Below are positions 23,848 to 34,636 of a stretch of 64,000 bases of DNA, piece after piece. The DNA lies in NCBI GenBank assembly GCA_030248225.1, contig JASANE010001426.1, positions 1 to 64,000 of the forward strand, read 5' to 3'. A model generated the notes under the pieces. That model saw only the letters and a program-made list of their open reading frames with translations, was not told where the DNA came from and ran no database searches. Each line of letters opens with the position of its first letter. Within the stretch, counting starts at the first letter, position 1. Source of the stretch: Trileptium ribeirensis. Taxonomy: Eukaryota; Nematoda; Enoplea; Enoplida; Thoracostomopsidae. A program made the translations under genes and the position numbers.

Positions 23848-24864
23848 TTATGAATTTAGATCTATATTTTCACATAGTACGCAATATTTTTCAAGTAAAT
23901 ACTTACAAAAGCTGTTGTCATGCAGTTTTTCGCTGCCACTAATCTTCGAGTACAGATGCACCGAATAAACGGGTTGATTATTGAATGTCGCTAATATCGA
24001 AATAAACTGTTGCTCGCTGATTGTACTAAAGCAATTAGTCAGAATCATTGAACAGTGAAACATGTAAAAACTGATTATTGGCAACACAGCTACACCTGAC
24101 TGTTGTGGACCTCTAGGCCATTCGAGGTACACCCTCGTTAGTAGCAATGGGCCATTTCCTGCCCATGCGGGGCTGTAGTATTTGGCGAACTGATATAGGC
24201 ATTCGGCTATATACGGATGTCTTGGACGACGAAATAATAGTACACCAGAAGCGAGCATTGATGGATCCTCAGCCCCGAGTGCAGCATCCGGCAAATCCTG
24301 AAACGGTCGAACTATAATAGCGTCGGTATCGACATAAATGCCACCGTATCGGTACAGTACCAGCAAGCGTAACAAATCGCTCTCGTGAGCGTACCAATGA
24401 GGATTGATCTTTGCTTGAGCAATTCTGTCTGGAGTAAATAGAAATGCAGGCGAGTCAGCTACCATGTTTGTTAAGTTATAACGTACGACTGTCACTGAAT
24501 AATGTGCAGCAGTGAATCCGTCAAACGTGTGCGGTTGCAAAGTATTGGTATGAATAAAAACTTTGGCATCGGGATGATTATAAAATATTGATTCCAACGC
24601 TCTCATGCGTCGATTATTGAAGGAACCGGAAGACTCATTACCTGAAAAGCTCGAAATACGATCTGTCGAGGTTGTGGTAAAAACTATATGAAACAGTAGC
24701 GGTTCGCGAACATTTACGTGTTCTGTATAGTTGTTGACTTTGTGCGTACGGTGTGTTTGACACTCAGATGGGTTCGATATAATGCATCTAATCGTGCACA
24801 TAATTGCTGCCGATAAAATAACCAACGTAGCGATTCTTTTAATGTAATTACGCATGGCAAGCAA
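23848..24864 (-). CDS. Alpha-1,4-galactosyltransferase-like type II glycosyltransferase (GT32, Gb3-synthase type)
   Basis: Intact 338-codon frame without introns. Residues 1-8 form a short basic cytosolic tail and about 9-30 a single membrane anchor, giving type II Golgi topology. The DXD sugar-binding region spans about 150-200: SDLLRLLVLYRYGGIYVDTD, with DTD at 179-181 for Mn2+/UDP-sugar. The C-terminal half has GNGPLLLTRVY (236-246) and VYSVHLYSKIS (299-309), landmarks of the Gb3-synthase/alpha-4-glycosyltransferase domain. Sequons occur at N45, N76 and N130. Family members transfer Gal, GalNAc or GlcNAc in alpha-1,4 linkage to glycolipids or glycoproteins in the Golgi; the substrate here cannot be told. 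Two nearby in-frame Met codons (1 and 4) compete as start, and the length fits the family (about 330-360). It is the only intact recognisable gene in the window, lies in the unique spacer, and has no copy in either duplicated block. An intronless retrocopy is possible. Confidence 0.85.
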   Translation of the reverse strand: MLAMRNYIKRIATLVILSAAIMCTIRCIISNPSECQTHRTHKVNNYTEHVNVREPLLFHIVFTTTSTDRISSFSGNESSGSFNNRRMRALESIFYNHPDAKVFIHTNTLQPHTFDGFTAAHYSVTVVRYNLTNMVADSPAFLFTPDRIAQAKINPHWYAHESDLLRLLVLYRYGGIYVDTDAIIVRPFQDLPDAALGAEDPSMLASGVLLFRRPRHPYIAECLYQFAKYYSPAWAGNGPLLLTRVYLEWPRGPQQSGVAVLPIISFYMFHCSMILTNCFSTISEQQFISILATFNNQPVYSVHLYSKISGSEKLHDNSFCKYLLEKYCVLCENIDLNS

Positions 24865-26490
24865 AATGCCAGAAGTATGTATCGTTACAGATTCAACTGT
24901 CTATGAAACGGTATTTTAAAAAAATTTAGTCGATCACTTAATTATAGCTCTGCACATTACGACAACTGTCGTGTACCTATAATATATCAAATTATACATC
25001 GTTTTTGCCGTCTATTAAAATGCAGTTATGATCTATCCCGACAAAGTAAAACTTTGGCCAGAGAAATACCATTTTACTATATATACAGTCAAGCTTTCGT
25101 GACGTAATTCACTATTCGTACTTGGTAATTTTTAATATCTATATACATATTTGTCCCAGAGGTTCTTTAATACGTTAAGGTTAAGAAAATGCCAGTATTC
25201 CGACACCTGTAAACATTGGCATTACGTTTCCTAGAAGAGAATTGAGATTAATCTCTAATGGTCGGATACTCTAAGCCGCACTTAGCACTGAGGCATTGAA
25301 CTTCATCCGTCATCAACGCTAGCGTACCTAAGGGCTTGGAAGATTTTAATGATTATGAGCAAAATTACAGAAATTTTAAGAGATCCGCAGGGAAAATGAA
25401 GAATTAATTTGACGAAAAATTGTGAGATTGAAAACAAAATTGGCATATTTTGGGTTTACATCAATCGCCTATTGACTACCTATCTCCCCAATGTCACGGC
25501 CAATAGGATTGTAAATTATGTACAGTTGACGCAGCGTTACAGCACTATTGTTTAGTATATTTAGAACAATAGGTGTTTCGTGGTATCAAATGTTTCACTG
25601 GTATAAAATTTTCATTTTAAAATTTAGCACCTTTAGCGCTAGGACCTATCAGTCTACCAATCACAAAATTTATATACTATACTAAAATCAACGTACGACA
25701 ATCATAATTTAATTGGCAAATAATATCACATTTTATTAAATAAGATAAAATTGTACATGCTTAAGGTCCGAAATCCTAGAGGTAGGCCCGAGATTCCAGG
25801 GAATTTCCATTGGGGGTTTGCCAATCCGCGTGAATTTGGCGCCGCCTATGTGTTCGGCACCTGCAGCGTAGCCAGGTGGTCGCCGCTTGCTGCGGAGAGG
25901 CGAGATGGTGTGACGCCTCAGACCAAAAGGGTAACTCCCTTACCCTCTGTGAGCATATATGGATAAAATATATAATATATAATAGCTACATGTCAAAACA
26001 ATATTAAACCAAAATAAATAGAAGTTTTAATATCAATGGTTTTGTTAGTGATGAAATATAGATGTAAGATGTCATAGGTGTCCATGAAGGATGGGGATTA
26101 ACCGCCTAAGGGTCGGACCTCCTTATGAATATATATAACAAATTCTGATGTGAATGTCTTAGAAGTCAACATGGGTACTTGCGGGTGCAAATCTTAGCTA
26201 ACCTCGGCACTTAACTTAAAAGACTCTAGCTTCTAACGTCAGTACTGCTTGATTTTTCAAACTCTTGAAGTGACAAAAAACAGCTGAAAGTATGTAACGA
26301 GAATTTTGAATATGCTATTCATTCTTGGAATTGTATATTGTAGTAGTATTGCGGGTACTGAAATGACGACCGCATATGTCCACTATGAAGCTTGTGCGTA
26401 CACATCGATTCAATACAATAATGATAGCGTTTTTGGCCCGCAAACCTGGTTTCCACGCCTTTATTCTTCTATACTAGGCGTATATCAAGC
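24865..26490. other. No gene seen; one G+C-rich island
   Basis: 24865-25740 is anonymous and would include the glycosyltransferase promoter; no clear TATA or initiator could be assigned. 25745-25960 is a G+C-rich island whose last third (CGCTTGCTGCGGAGAGG..GACGCCTCA) loosely resembles 45850-45905 (CTGCTTGCTAGGAAGGG..GACGCCTCA) and the altered copy at 12270-12305, hinting at an interspersed repeat. A related GCCTAAGGGTCGGACCTCC occurs near 26109. Confidence 0.35.
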
Positions 26491-26493
26491 ATG

Positions 26494-26548
26494 GGCACTA
26501 CTACCCGGGTACCCGAATATATACCCGACATGTCGGGCACCCTGGTAG
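26494..26548. repeat. G+C-rich inverted repeat
   Basis: CTACCCGGGTACCCG and CGGGCACCCTGGTAG pair around AATATATACCCGACATGT. It is isolated in AT-rich sequence and could be a hairpin or the fused ends of a deleted MITE. Confidence 0.5.
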
Positions 26549-26987
26549 CGGGTCAGTGCGCCGATACAAGAATCCGCTGCCCATTAGTAGGAATTTTTGT
26601 TACCTAGAATTTATTTTCCGCCGACTTATTAGAAATTTAATCGTCTCTTAACTTGAAAAATTTAGCTAACCGAAAAGGTAATTAAGTGAAATAGAAGATC
26701 ACTTCACGGACACATTTATTTTTAGAGAACATGACTCACATGACGTTTGGGTTCCTATTCTGGACACCAGGGACCTTAATTTGGACACAAGGCTTCTTCT
26801 AAATATAAGGAAAACAACGAAATTCTAATAATTATATAAAAGCCAAAGCTATCGCTCACCGGTGGTACAGTATATGTGTTATTTGCCACATGCTCACTGT
26901 TCTACATACGACTTTAAAGTCATTACTATTAAATCAAATGGAATCAACTATTTAACTCTTATGAGACGATAACTGCAAAACTTACAG

Positions 26988-27199
26988 TTTTGACTATAGG
27001 TAGAGTTCTGGACTACTGATTTTGTAGTAATATATACTTCTACAGTGAAGTTTTATCATAATAGCACATGGATTGTGAGCTATAGTTTTGACCTATAGTT
27101 TTAACTATAGGTAGAGTTCTGGACTACTGATTTTGTAGTAATATATACTTCTGCTGTGAACTTTTATCATAATAGCACATGGATTGTGAATATTTGAAA
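26988..27199. repeat. 111-bp tandem duplication (two units)
   Basis: The block beginning GGTAGAGTTCTGGACTACTG occurs at 26999 and 27110 and is nearly identical through CACATGGATTGTGA. No coding content. Confidence 0.8.
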
Positions 27200-28254
27200 A
27201 AATCATACTGACATATCGTGTAGTAACACTATCTACACGGTTTTGCTCATAAAAACTTGTTTTGTCAAAAATTGACATATAAAAGAGACTATTCGACTCC
27301 TAAGTTAACGAAACGCTAATAAAAATATACCTAACCTAATAACTTTACTATCCTTAATATAATGGCTTGAAATGAAACGCTAATCGAAAGTCATTTTGGC
27401 AAATTAAATGGTTTTGGTCTGACTCACTCAAGTTTTGCTTTTTATAATGTATAACTTTCTATTGAGTTTAACCAATTTGGTTTATGTCTCCACAGAGCCT
27501 GCTACGCTAATGTAATGTATCATTGGCGAAAATATCATTAATAACTGTCGATACACTTGTCATGAGCGAAATTACGGGCTAGAAACATTATTTTTAATTA
27601 AAAATATGTGTAAAAATTCGTTGTTAACTATCAGCACCTTGAAAACGGGTGGACTCGTTTGGCCTGTATTATCAAAACGCTAAATGTCCTTACGGAAATC
27701 CCTTTAAGTATGAATATTGATCTATATTATTCTACATCTACGAATATAGGGGTTAAAATCTCTGCTTCAAATTATAGCCACTTTGTAATTGTTGTTGTCT
27801 CTACCAGCCGTCCGTAAGAGACGATGTTTGTTTTTTATAGAATATTATTAGATTTGTCACCGATGGTTATTTGAATAATATTTGACTGAACTTAACTTGC
27901 ACCCACTAACTATCCTAATATGTAAACCTCGATGTCGAATCAACATCCATTGCTATGAAAAAAGTAAGAAAGGGGATTCGATTCATTGCTAGTCCAGAAG
28001 TAGTGATTTGCGACCGGCCAATAACGCATAATTAAATGCAAATATGACGGCATAAACAAAATGGTCGTGTACTTTGCCATTTATTGTTCGCAAGTATAAT
28101 CCTTTTTAATTCAAAAGTGATAAAATTTCTTTCACAAACGATTTTGAAGTTCTTGAACAGAAAACAGCAAATTTTGGCTTAGAGTGCGGTAACTTATTTT
28201 TTTCAAATAACAAAATAGATGGTCAGAAGTTAAGTTTAGTCACGCATTACAGAT
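27200..28254. other. No gene seen
   Basis: AT-rich with no features recognised on either strand. Confidence 0.5.
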
Positions 28255-28630
28255 ATTTGTAAGAAACTTTAGTCTTTTCGACAATATGTAAGACACATTT
28301 GTCTCATATAGACATCTGTAATAGGCAAAAGACTCTAAACCCTAGCCGTAAGAAGTTTAAAATCTTGCAGACAGCTATAAAACATTTTTGTTTGTTATGT
28401 ACTACCGTTAAAGACTAAAAACCCTTAGAACCAGCTATATAAGATTTTAAAACCTAACAAGTAGCTGCAAGAGACATTTGTCTTTAAAAACTGATTGAAA
28501 GAGACATTTATTTCTTATAGGTGGTTGCAAGAAAGATTTGCCTCTTTAGCTTACCGCAAGTGATAAAAGTTTTGTAACACCCAGATAAAAGAGACAAAAA
28601 TAATCTGTCACGGCTAACTGCAAGAAATTT
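28255..28630. repeat. Degenerate minisatellite, ~35-40 bp period
   Basis: The words GCTGCAAGAGACATTTGTCT and variants (GTTGCAAGAAAGATTTGCCT, CTGTAATAGGCAAAAGACTC) recur about ten times with drifted spacing. Units are too diverged and spacers too variable to be a CRISPR array. Confidence 0.55.
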
Positions 28631-28978
28631 CTAGGATGCTTTGGATTGCTGTAATACGCATAAACCAAGATTACGTATAGGTCGAATAATCAGAAAGATT
28701 TTTTCTAGAAATTTGAGGCAAATGCATGTGTTTTAGCTGGCCAATATATTACGAGTATACATAAATTTATTATATACGTGCATACACGCTTGTATATGCT
28801 CATTATGCATCAGATGTAGCTATTCAGTTGCACCTATACAATTGTTCTATCATTCTAAACAGATCAGATGTTGTTTAAAACGCGTTTCCGCGTTCTGACC
28901 TCTCTTCAGCGCAGTCCTTTTTCACATTGAGTGAGATGGTACGAAATAAATCCAAGTGTTCGGGTACGCGATTAGTTG
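28631..28978. other. No gene seen
   Basis: Nothing recognised between the minisatellite and the MITE. Confidence 0.5.
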
Positions 28979-28981
28979 TAA

Positions 28982-29315
28982 TGCACGAATAAACCTAAGC
29001 TGTGTCGCTTACCATCCTCCTTTGTCAAAACCAAATGCAATTCCGTTGTTCACTGAACACAAATTTCATCTTTGTAGAAAAGAAGAGACATTAGTTTGTT
29101 TCATATTTCATACATTATAATTTAAAAAGTTCGCGAACACATTGGTGGTAAAGTGCAAATACAGCGGCCCAATTGCATTCGGTAATGACGTTATGAAACA
29201 GAAAAATGTCGGAATTGGATACGGCTATTGAAATCAGTGTTTTGTTCTCTAACAACGTTATGTATATGGTGTCAAAAGACGATGGTTGGCGTCGCATCTT
29301 AACTTTACTTTTGCA
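28982..29315. mobile_element. Family A MITE, TAA duplication
   Basis: Left end TGCACGAATAAACCTAAGCT pairs with the reverse complement of the right end, TGCAAAAGTAAAGTTAAGAT, for about 45 bases up to the shared CTTTTGACA-like word. Exact TAA on both sides (28979-28981, 29316-29318). About 80 percent alike to 62231-62558 along its length. Confidence 0.75.
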
Positions 29316-29318
29316 TAA

Positions 29319-29914
29319 GTGAGATTTCAAATTCATTGTTTATTCAATTATTCAGAGCAAATGAAGGTGCTATTCATCATTGAATATATATGCACAGAAT
29401 ACACGTAATAAATAAATAATTTTGACAATTCGTCTGGTGTATAAAATATTTAAAACAAATTTATTTTAAAAATTTCATATGGATAAGAATACGCAACTTC
29501 GTTTCACAAAGGCTACCGCTTTGGTACCGATTGTGTTTTAGGTGCTATGGAACTTCTCGAATGGCGTATTAAGCTAACGAGCTAAAGAGAATCCCTGTTT
29601 AGCGTACGGTTCCTCTATTGTCATCATATTGTAACGATGTTAATGTTAGGCGTGCATGTTTGAAGAAGGAAAGGCCAATGAATGTACTAAAAGGCAAATG
29701 TAATCTCAATCGGTAGTGTGGGAATAGATTTAATTAACCGTGGAAGTAGCACTCAGAACTAAAGATAACGCTCGTTACTACGTTACCAATACACAACGAC
29801 AGCACACTACAAGCAGAATAAATATATAAGTATATATAAATTGATTGAGGTAAGAAGAGGGATCGTAAGATCCAATGCCTATCCTTAGCAATATGAATAT
29901 ATAATATAAGTGAC
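29319..29914. other. No gene seen; non-pol tail of the adjacent long frame
   Basis: The long minus-strand frame starting at 31280 runs to 29778, but integrase similarity stops at about 29915. The remaining codons are hydrophobic low-complexity sequence and not part of pol. Confidence 0.5.
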
Positions 29915-31280
29915 ACACAACTTCGGTCATGAAAAGTTTTGCTATTGTGGTTGCTTTCTGGTCAGGAGTGCATATAGCCTCAGGATACTTCGTAAAGCGG
30001 TCAATAAATATGACAACATATCTATTGCCGTTATACGTTTGCGGTAATGGACCTAGTACATCAACATGATATGTGTAGTTAGGACGCGTTACAGAGATAG
30101 GGTTCAAGGGTGCTTTGCCTCGATGAGGTCCCGATTTTCGCTTGACACACTCTAAACAGGATTGCACCCATTTTGAAACATCTCTGTACATCCCGTCCCA
30201 ATAATATTTAGTAAATAATTTTTGGTAAGTTTTTAGTATACCCAGGTGATTGCCACCGACCACATCGTCGTGGTGGGCTGACATAATTTCTTCCCGCATA
30301 GCAAACGGGACTACTAGCTGTTCAAGTATGACGCCTTGTTTGTATTTTGGCATGGGATAATGATGGTAAAGGACTCCATATTTTACCACATATCGTGGCT
30401 GTATTGCAGCAAAATGAGCAAAGTTTGGGGCCATGGGAATTTGCCAAAATCCTGATAGCAAGTCCATCACACTGAAAAATCTGGCCTTCCCTATACATTC
30501 TAGCAAATCATTAATATTAGGTAAAGGGTAACAATCCTTCTTTGTTACAGCATTGAGTTTTCTATAGTCAACGCATAGGCGTAAAGATTCACCATCCTTT
30601 TTACCGACTAAAACTATGGGACTGGCCCACGGGCTAGTTGAGGGCTCTATAATTCCGAATTTTAACATCTGATCTAGCTCGGCGTCAACGTTTTCTTTAC
30701 GTTGGAAAGGTATGCGATATGGCCGCTGCTTGATTGGAACAGCGTCACCAGTATCGATGCTATGCTGGATAACGGTTATATCGCCATAGTCGTAGTCGTG
30801 TGCGGCGAAAACTTCTGAATATTCTGTACATAGGTCAACAAACCGTGTCATTTGCTCCGGAGTAATTTTTACTTCGTCGAGTTGAAGCTCAGTCAAGAAC
30901 TTATTGTCTCCTGACTTTTGTGTTAGTACTGAGAGGACTACCGAGCTATCTTGCAGTAGCTCCACAGTGCCTAATTGTGTATTCTTATATAGCTTAACAG
31001 GATAATATGACATGTTTAATAACCTAACCGGGACAGTAATTCTCGTGTCGTTTGATATTAAAATTTGGGCCGCCTGTAAATCGAATTGCTCCAGTTTCTC
31101 ACTTGGCTCAAAAATAACGTCACCCTCATAATTGAACCCTTCAATCTCGCAGGGTATTACCACCTCAGTTCGCGGTGGTATAGTCGTATTGGTTTCCAGA
31201 CGCAGGGTTTTGAAATCGGTTCCTCCTAGTTGGTAAGGTACGCCATCTACTACTTGTTCTTTTTGGTAGTTGATGGTCAC
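29915..31280 (-). pseudogene. Ty3/gypsy pol remnant: RT N-terminal half joined to integrase
   Basis: On the minus strand residues 1-170 of this frame are the protease-RT linker. RT begins near 180 and shows SPIVLVGKKDG (220-230), LCVDYRKLNAVT (235-246) and FFSVMDLLSGFWQIPMA (268-284). At about residue 288-292 (near base 30410) the sequence jumps, without losing frame, to the end of RNase H and then integrase. The HHCC zinc-binding region has GNHLG (343-347) and SCLEC (374-378), and the catalytic core begins with HVDVLGPL (405-412), carrying the first Asp of the DDE triad. The RT YxDD box, most of RNase H and the rest of integrase are missing. Reverse transcription and integration are the family functions; this copy cannot perform them. 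No LTR, primer-binding site or gag was found. Confidence 0.88.
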
Positions 31281-31709
31281 TGGTCACTGTGCCAAGTTGA
31301 CGCAATACGTCAACACCTATTATTACAGAATGTGTACACTCATTGAACACGAAAACGTGAAAATCAAAGTTTCGTTTACCGATGCCAAGGGCAACCTTAA
31401 CAGCTCCCTTCATTTGCAAATTGTGTCCTGTTATTCCTACAGCTGAAGTCCGAAGGCACCGGAACCAGGTCTTCGGACGTTAGCCCAAGCTTATCAAGAG
31501 TTTCTTTTGAAATTATGGTTATATTGCTACCGGTATCTAAGATTCCGATGAATGGTTCACCTTCTATAGTGACATCAATTTGGGACGCAGCTTTACCCAC
31601 AGTAAATACGGTTTCGGCCACTTGTGTGTTTATTTGTTGCTTACTGGTAGTGTTCGATACTCTGCCACGACAGAATGGAAGCTCACAAACGTCGGGAACG
31701 GTGGCTGTT
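31165..31709 (-). pseudogene. Ty3/gypsy aspartic protease remnant, frameshifted
   Basis: Upstream of the RT remnant, the minus strand encodes a retropepsin split over two frames. The first (31397-31621, open further upstream to about 31709) contains the flap-side motif GILDTGSNITII with the catalytic DTGS. The second (31165-31419) contains the C-terminal half with HSVIIGVDVLRQLG, the usual I-I-G-x-D-x-L element. One frameshift near 31410 separates the halves and another near 31280 separates protease from RT. The protease would process the Gag-Pol polyprotein; with two frameshifts it is inactive. A cysteine pair upstream (VCELPFC) may be the tail of a nucleocapsid-like region, but no complete zinc knuckle is seen. 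Confidence 0.8.
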
Positions 31710-32934
31710 AAATTTGGAGGTAGATGATGATGTGAAACAGCACAGCAGATGGAGGCTGGACGGGCACATGCACCCCGTAGTGTGTTTGAACCTTTTGTTG
31801 CACCCTTGGAGTTTCTATTATTTCGATCCCTTCAGTAGTTAAACCTCTTGCGTTAACAGAACTTCTCCTTTTACGTAAGCATGTTAATAGTTTACGCCAT
31901 TTTCTCCATAACACATATAATACACACAGTAACACTATTCCTAGGATCAACACAGCCACAGCATACATGACTTCCACAGGGAAGTCGTAACCATCGTGAG
32001 CAAGATACATAAGTTCCCGTCTTAAACGTTGGTCGGTTAACGAGGAGTGATACTTCACGTCCTCTAACTTACTCCAAGTAGGCGGCGCTATTTCGGAAAA
32101 GTTAAAGGAAAAGTTTCCAATAACCTGCATAAACACTTCAAAATCTTGTACTGGACGAAAACTGGACATAAGCACTTGGTCCCCTAGGATTATCATCGAA
32201 AAGTTAGAGTGGGCAAAAAACATTACACCATGGTTAGGTACTGGTAGCTTGTCAGCATTCGTGACCTTACTACCTGGTTGAATACGTGTTACATGGACAA
32301 ATTTTTCTGAAGTGCGGACTAGAATACCAACTCTTGTACTTTCAATGATTGTCTCTGATGAGGACTGTTTGATATCAAATGTTCAAGAATTTTTTACTGA
32401 CGAATTTCTCAAATCATGCAAACATCTGTCACTGGTGCTCGTTGGCAATGCCGCTCTATTACAATACCACAGGCCTGGAGTTTTGTGGCAGCCATCCGAT
32501 TTAACTTCGTAAAAGTAACCTTTATTTAGTGCAGTATCATATGTAATAAACTGTGGAAGCGACAATCTCACAGTTGTGTTAGAGGCTATGTTATTAAATC
32601 CTACATTGACAACTCTCATAAGTGGTAGAATATTCTTGACTCTTATGCGGGGTATCTCTAGTATGAGTCCGAATCTAGTATTCATTATATCCATTATTAC
32701 TGGGTATGCTTTAACGAAATGATAGAACAAACTGGGATCATGTAAATATATCGTGTCATGCAATGTGGGTTCTCGCTGGACTAACAATTTTATTTGCGAA
32801 GCGGTTAAGATTTCTGACGAAAGAGTCCCGCTATTACCTGCCAGTACCATGGCGCGGACTACGTTCCTAACATCGTTACAATATATCTTAAGTTGCGGTC
32901 TCTTAAAAGGTCTCGAAAATCTTAAAAAGTTTCA
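31708..32934 (-). pseudogene. Errantivirus-type envelope glycoprotein remnant (baculovirus F-like)
   Basis: A minus-strand frame open from 32931 to 31708 except for one in-frame TGA at 32383-32385. The N-terminal part has an amphipathic segment with LTASQIKLL, a pattern seen after the fusion-peptide region of F-like Env proteins, followed by paired cysteines (CHKTPGLWYC). The part after the TGA has sequons (NFS), a single transmembrane helix VMYAVAVLILGIVLLCVLYV (about 31906-31971) and a basic cytoplasmic tail. No signal peptide or furin site is present: the frame is closed at 32932-32934, so the N-terminus is lost. In gypsy errantiviruses env lies 3' of pol; here it lies 5' of the protease remnant with a gap of under 100 bases, so the two are probably fragments of different insertions. 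The family assignment is by pattern and is tentative. Confidence 0.6.
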
Positions 32935-33022
32935 AAATTGTTGATAGTATTATACCAAGAGTTAATGAAATGCTTTAAAAATTAGTCATTGCCACCAGTG
33001 TGTAGAAATTTTAAACATATAA

Positions 33023-33517
33023 TGCGTTAGTAAACTTAAGTTGACCCCGCCAACCATTTTATTTTGTCATTACCGATGTCGAATCGCAAACACTTGTTGC
33101 TGAAAAAGGCTTAATTTTATTGGCTTGTTCGCTAACTGAAAATTGGTAAAACCAAATTCAAGTGCCAGAAATTAGACCTTGCGCTCGAACAGAATTTTGG
33201 CGATTTCTGTGTGCAGAAATTCGGTTTCCTAATGGTTATTCATTTAAATCTGGATTATTCAGTGTTCGCGAACGAGTTTAATCTCAAAATGACGTCACAA
33301 TCAAATCGATCCTATAGTTAAGCTCAAGGGTGTTCGCGAACAAAACTGGTTTAATTCAAATCGACAAATTTTCGTTATCAAAATTTGAATTTTCGCACTG
33401 TGTTCGCCAAAAGTTTTACGCCGAATTTCAGTTGACCAAAAATGCGTTCCGTAACAAATTTTATGCAAAATTACAAAATAGTATCGCTGGTTGGGCCACG
33501 TTAAGCTTACTCGTGCA
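33023..33517. mobile_element. Family A MITE, complete, at the left edge of copy 2
   Basis: TAA (33020-33022) precedes TGCGTTAGTAAACTTAAG. The right end reverse complements to TGCACGAGTAAGCTTAACG and is followed by CAA, a decayed duplication. Its start is within a few bases of the first position that can be compared with copy 1. Confidence 0.65.
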
Positions 33518-34633
33518 CAACTCTCCACTCGATGTAACCCAATGATTACGGCAAATGGTTTCCGCTATTTCCCGGAAAGGAATGGTGAGCCACAGCAAGT
33601 TTTTCGAGAAATGTTAAGGGTCAGTTCTATATTTAAATTATGCAAAAGTCAGACTGACTCACTATACTTATACTCCACTGGAGTCACATTCAGAGTGTGA
33701 CAAATTTTTTATTACCTTAGTCCATATATGTGATGCGGAATGAACGTTAAGGCGCGTGCATAGATGTGGTAAAATCGGAAATTATTTGAATTATGTTTAA
33801 ACTGAGTTCATTTTAAATTTTGTTAAACACACACGCTTATAGCTAATCAGTAGATTTTAACTTCATTTACTTGAAAGTATATTCGTGGCATCGCGATTTA
33901 AATTCATTTCGCTTATCTGAAATGAAATCGTCTGAAATTAAATCCACAAACATGAAACTAAAATCTGTTTTGCTTATGGAAATGAAATCAAATCAAATCG
34001 ATTATAATTGGGCGATATAAATGTTATTTTAAACGTAAAAAATTTATACCATCTTTTTTTTTACCTGATCGCTGTTCACATATCGTAGTTTTTGTGTGAC
34101 TAAATATATAATGCTAACAAAGTATTTCATCAGCTGCTCCTATCCGACGAGCTAAACGATGGAATCAGAGTATTGAACATGTAATTTAGAAAGACCTACA
34201 CTGCTATATTAACCATAGCTGATATCGGCTATCTTGTTTGAACAGGTGGCGGTATATACCACCCTGTTGCGCATTTGGTTAAACGAGACGATCGTGTCGC
34301 AAAAAGAAAATGGCACTAGGTAACGAAATCACTTTTAATTAATGACTGCATGGAATGTATATCCCACGAGATTGAACAAAACATAGAAGTAACTGGTGCA
34401 TACGCAACCAGGTTGAACTAAGAACAACCTTTCTAATTATATCACTAAAAAGCAAAGTTCATATCCCGCAAAAGACTTTTGGTGGGCCTACTGTGCGCCT
34501 TAGAACGGGTTTTACGGCAATGAGTGGAACGCTATTGCTCTATTCAAAAACCAATAGATATTATTGCTGTATATATGCGGAAATGAATTCAATATTATGT
34601 GAACTATTCGGAATAGGAAAACTTGTTCTACTT
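33518..34633. other. Anonymous duplicated sequence
   Basis: Counterpart of 512-1641. No gene seen. Confidence 0.5.
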
Positions 34634-34636
34634 TAA

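Noticed and set aside
25860..25960. Possible tRNA-derived SINE head in the G+C-rich island
   Set aside because: The box A-like word is one base short and no box B follows at a suitable distance.
28255..28630. Possible CRISPR-like array
   Set aside because: Units drift strongly, spacing is irregular, there are no cas genes, and the context is an animal genome.
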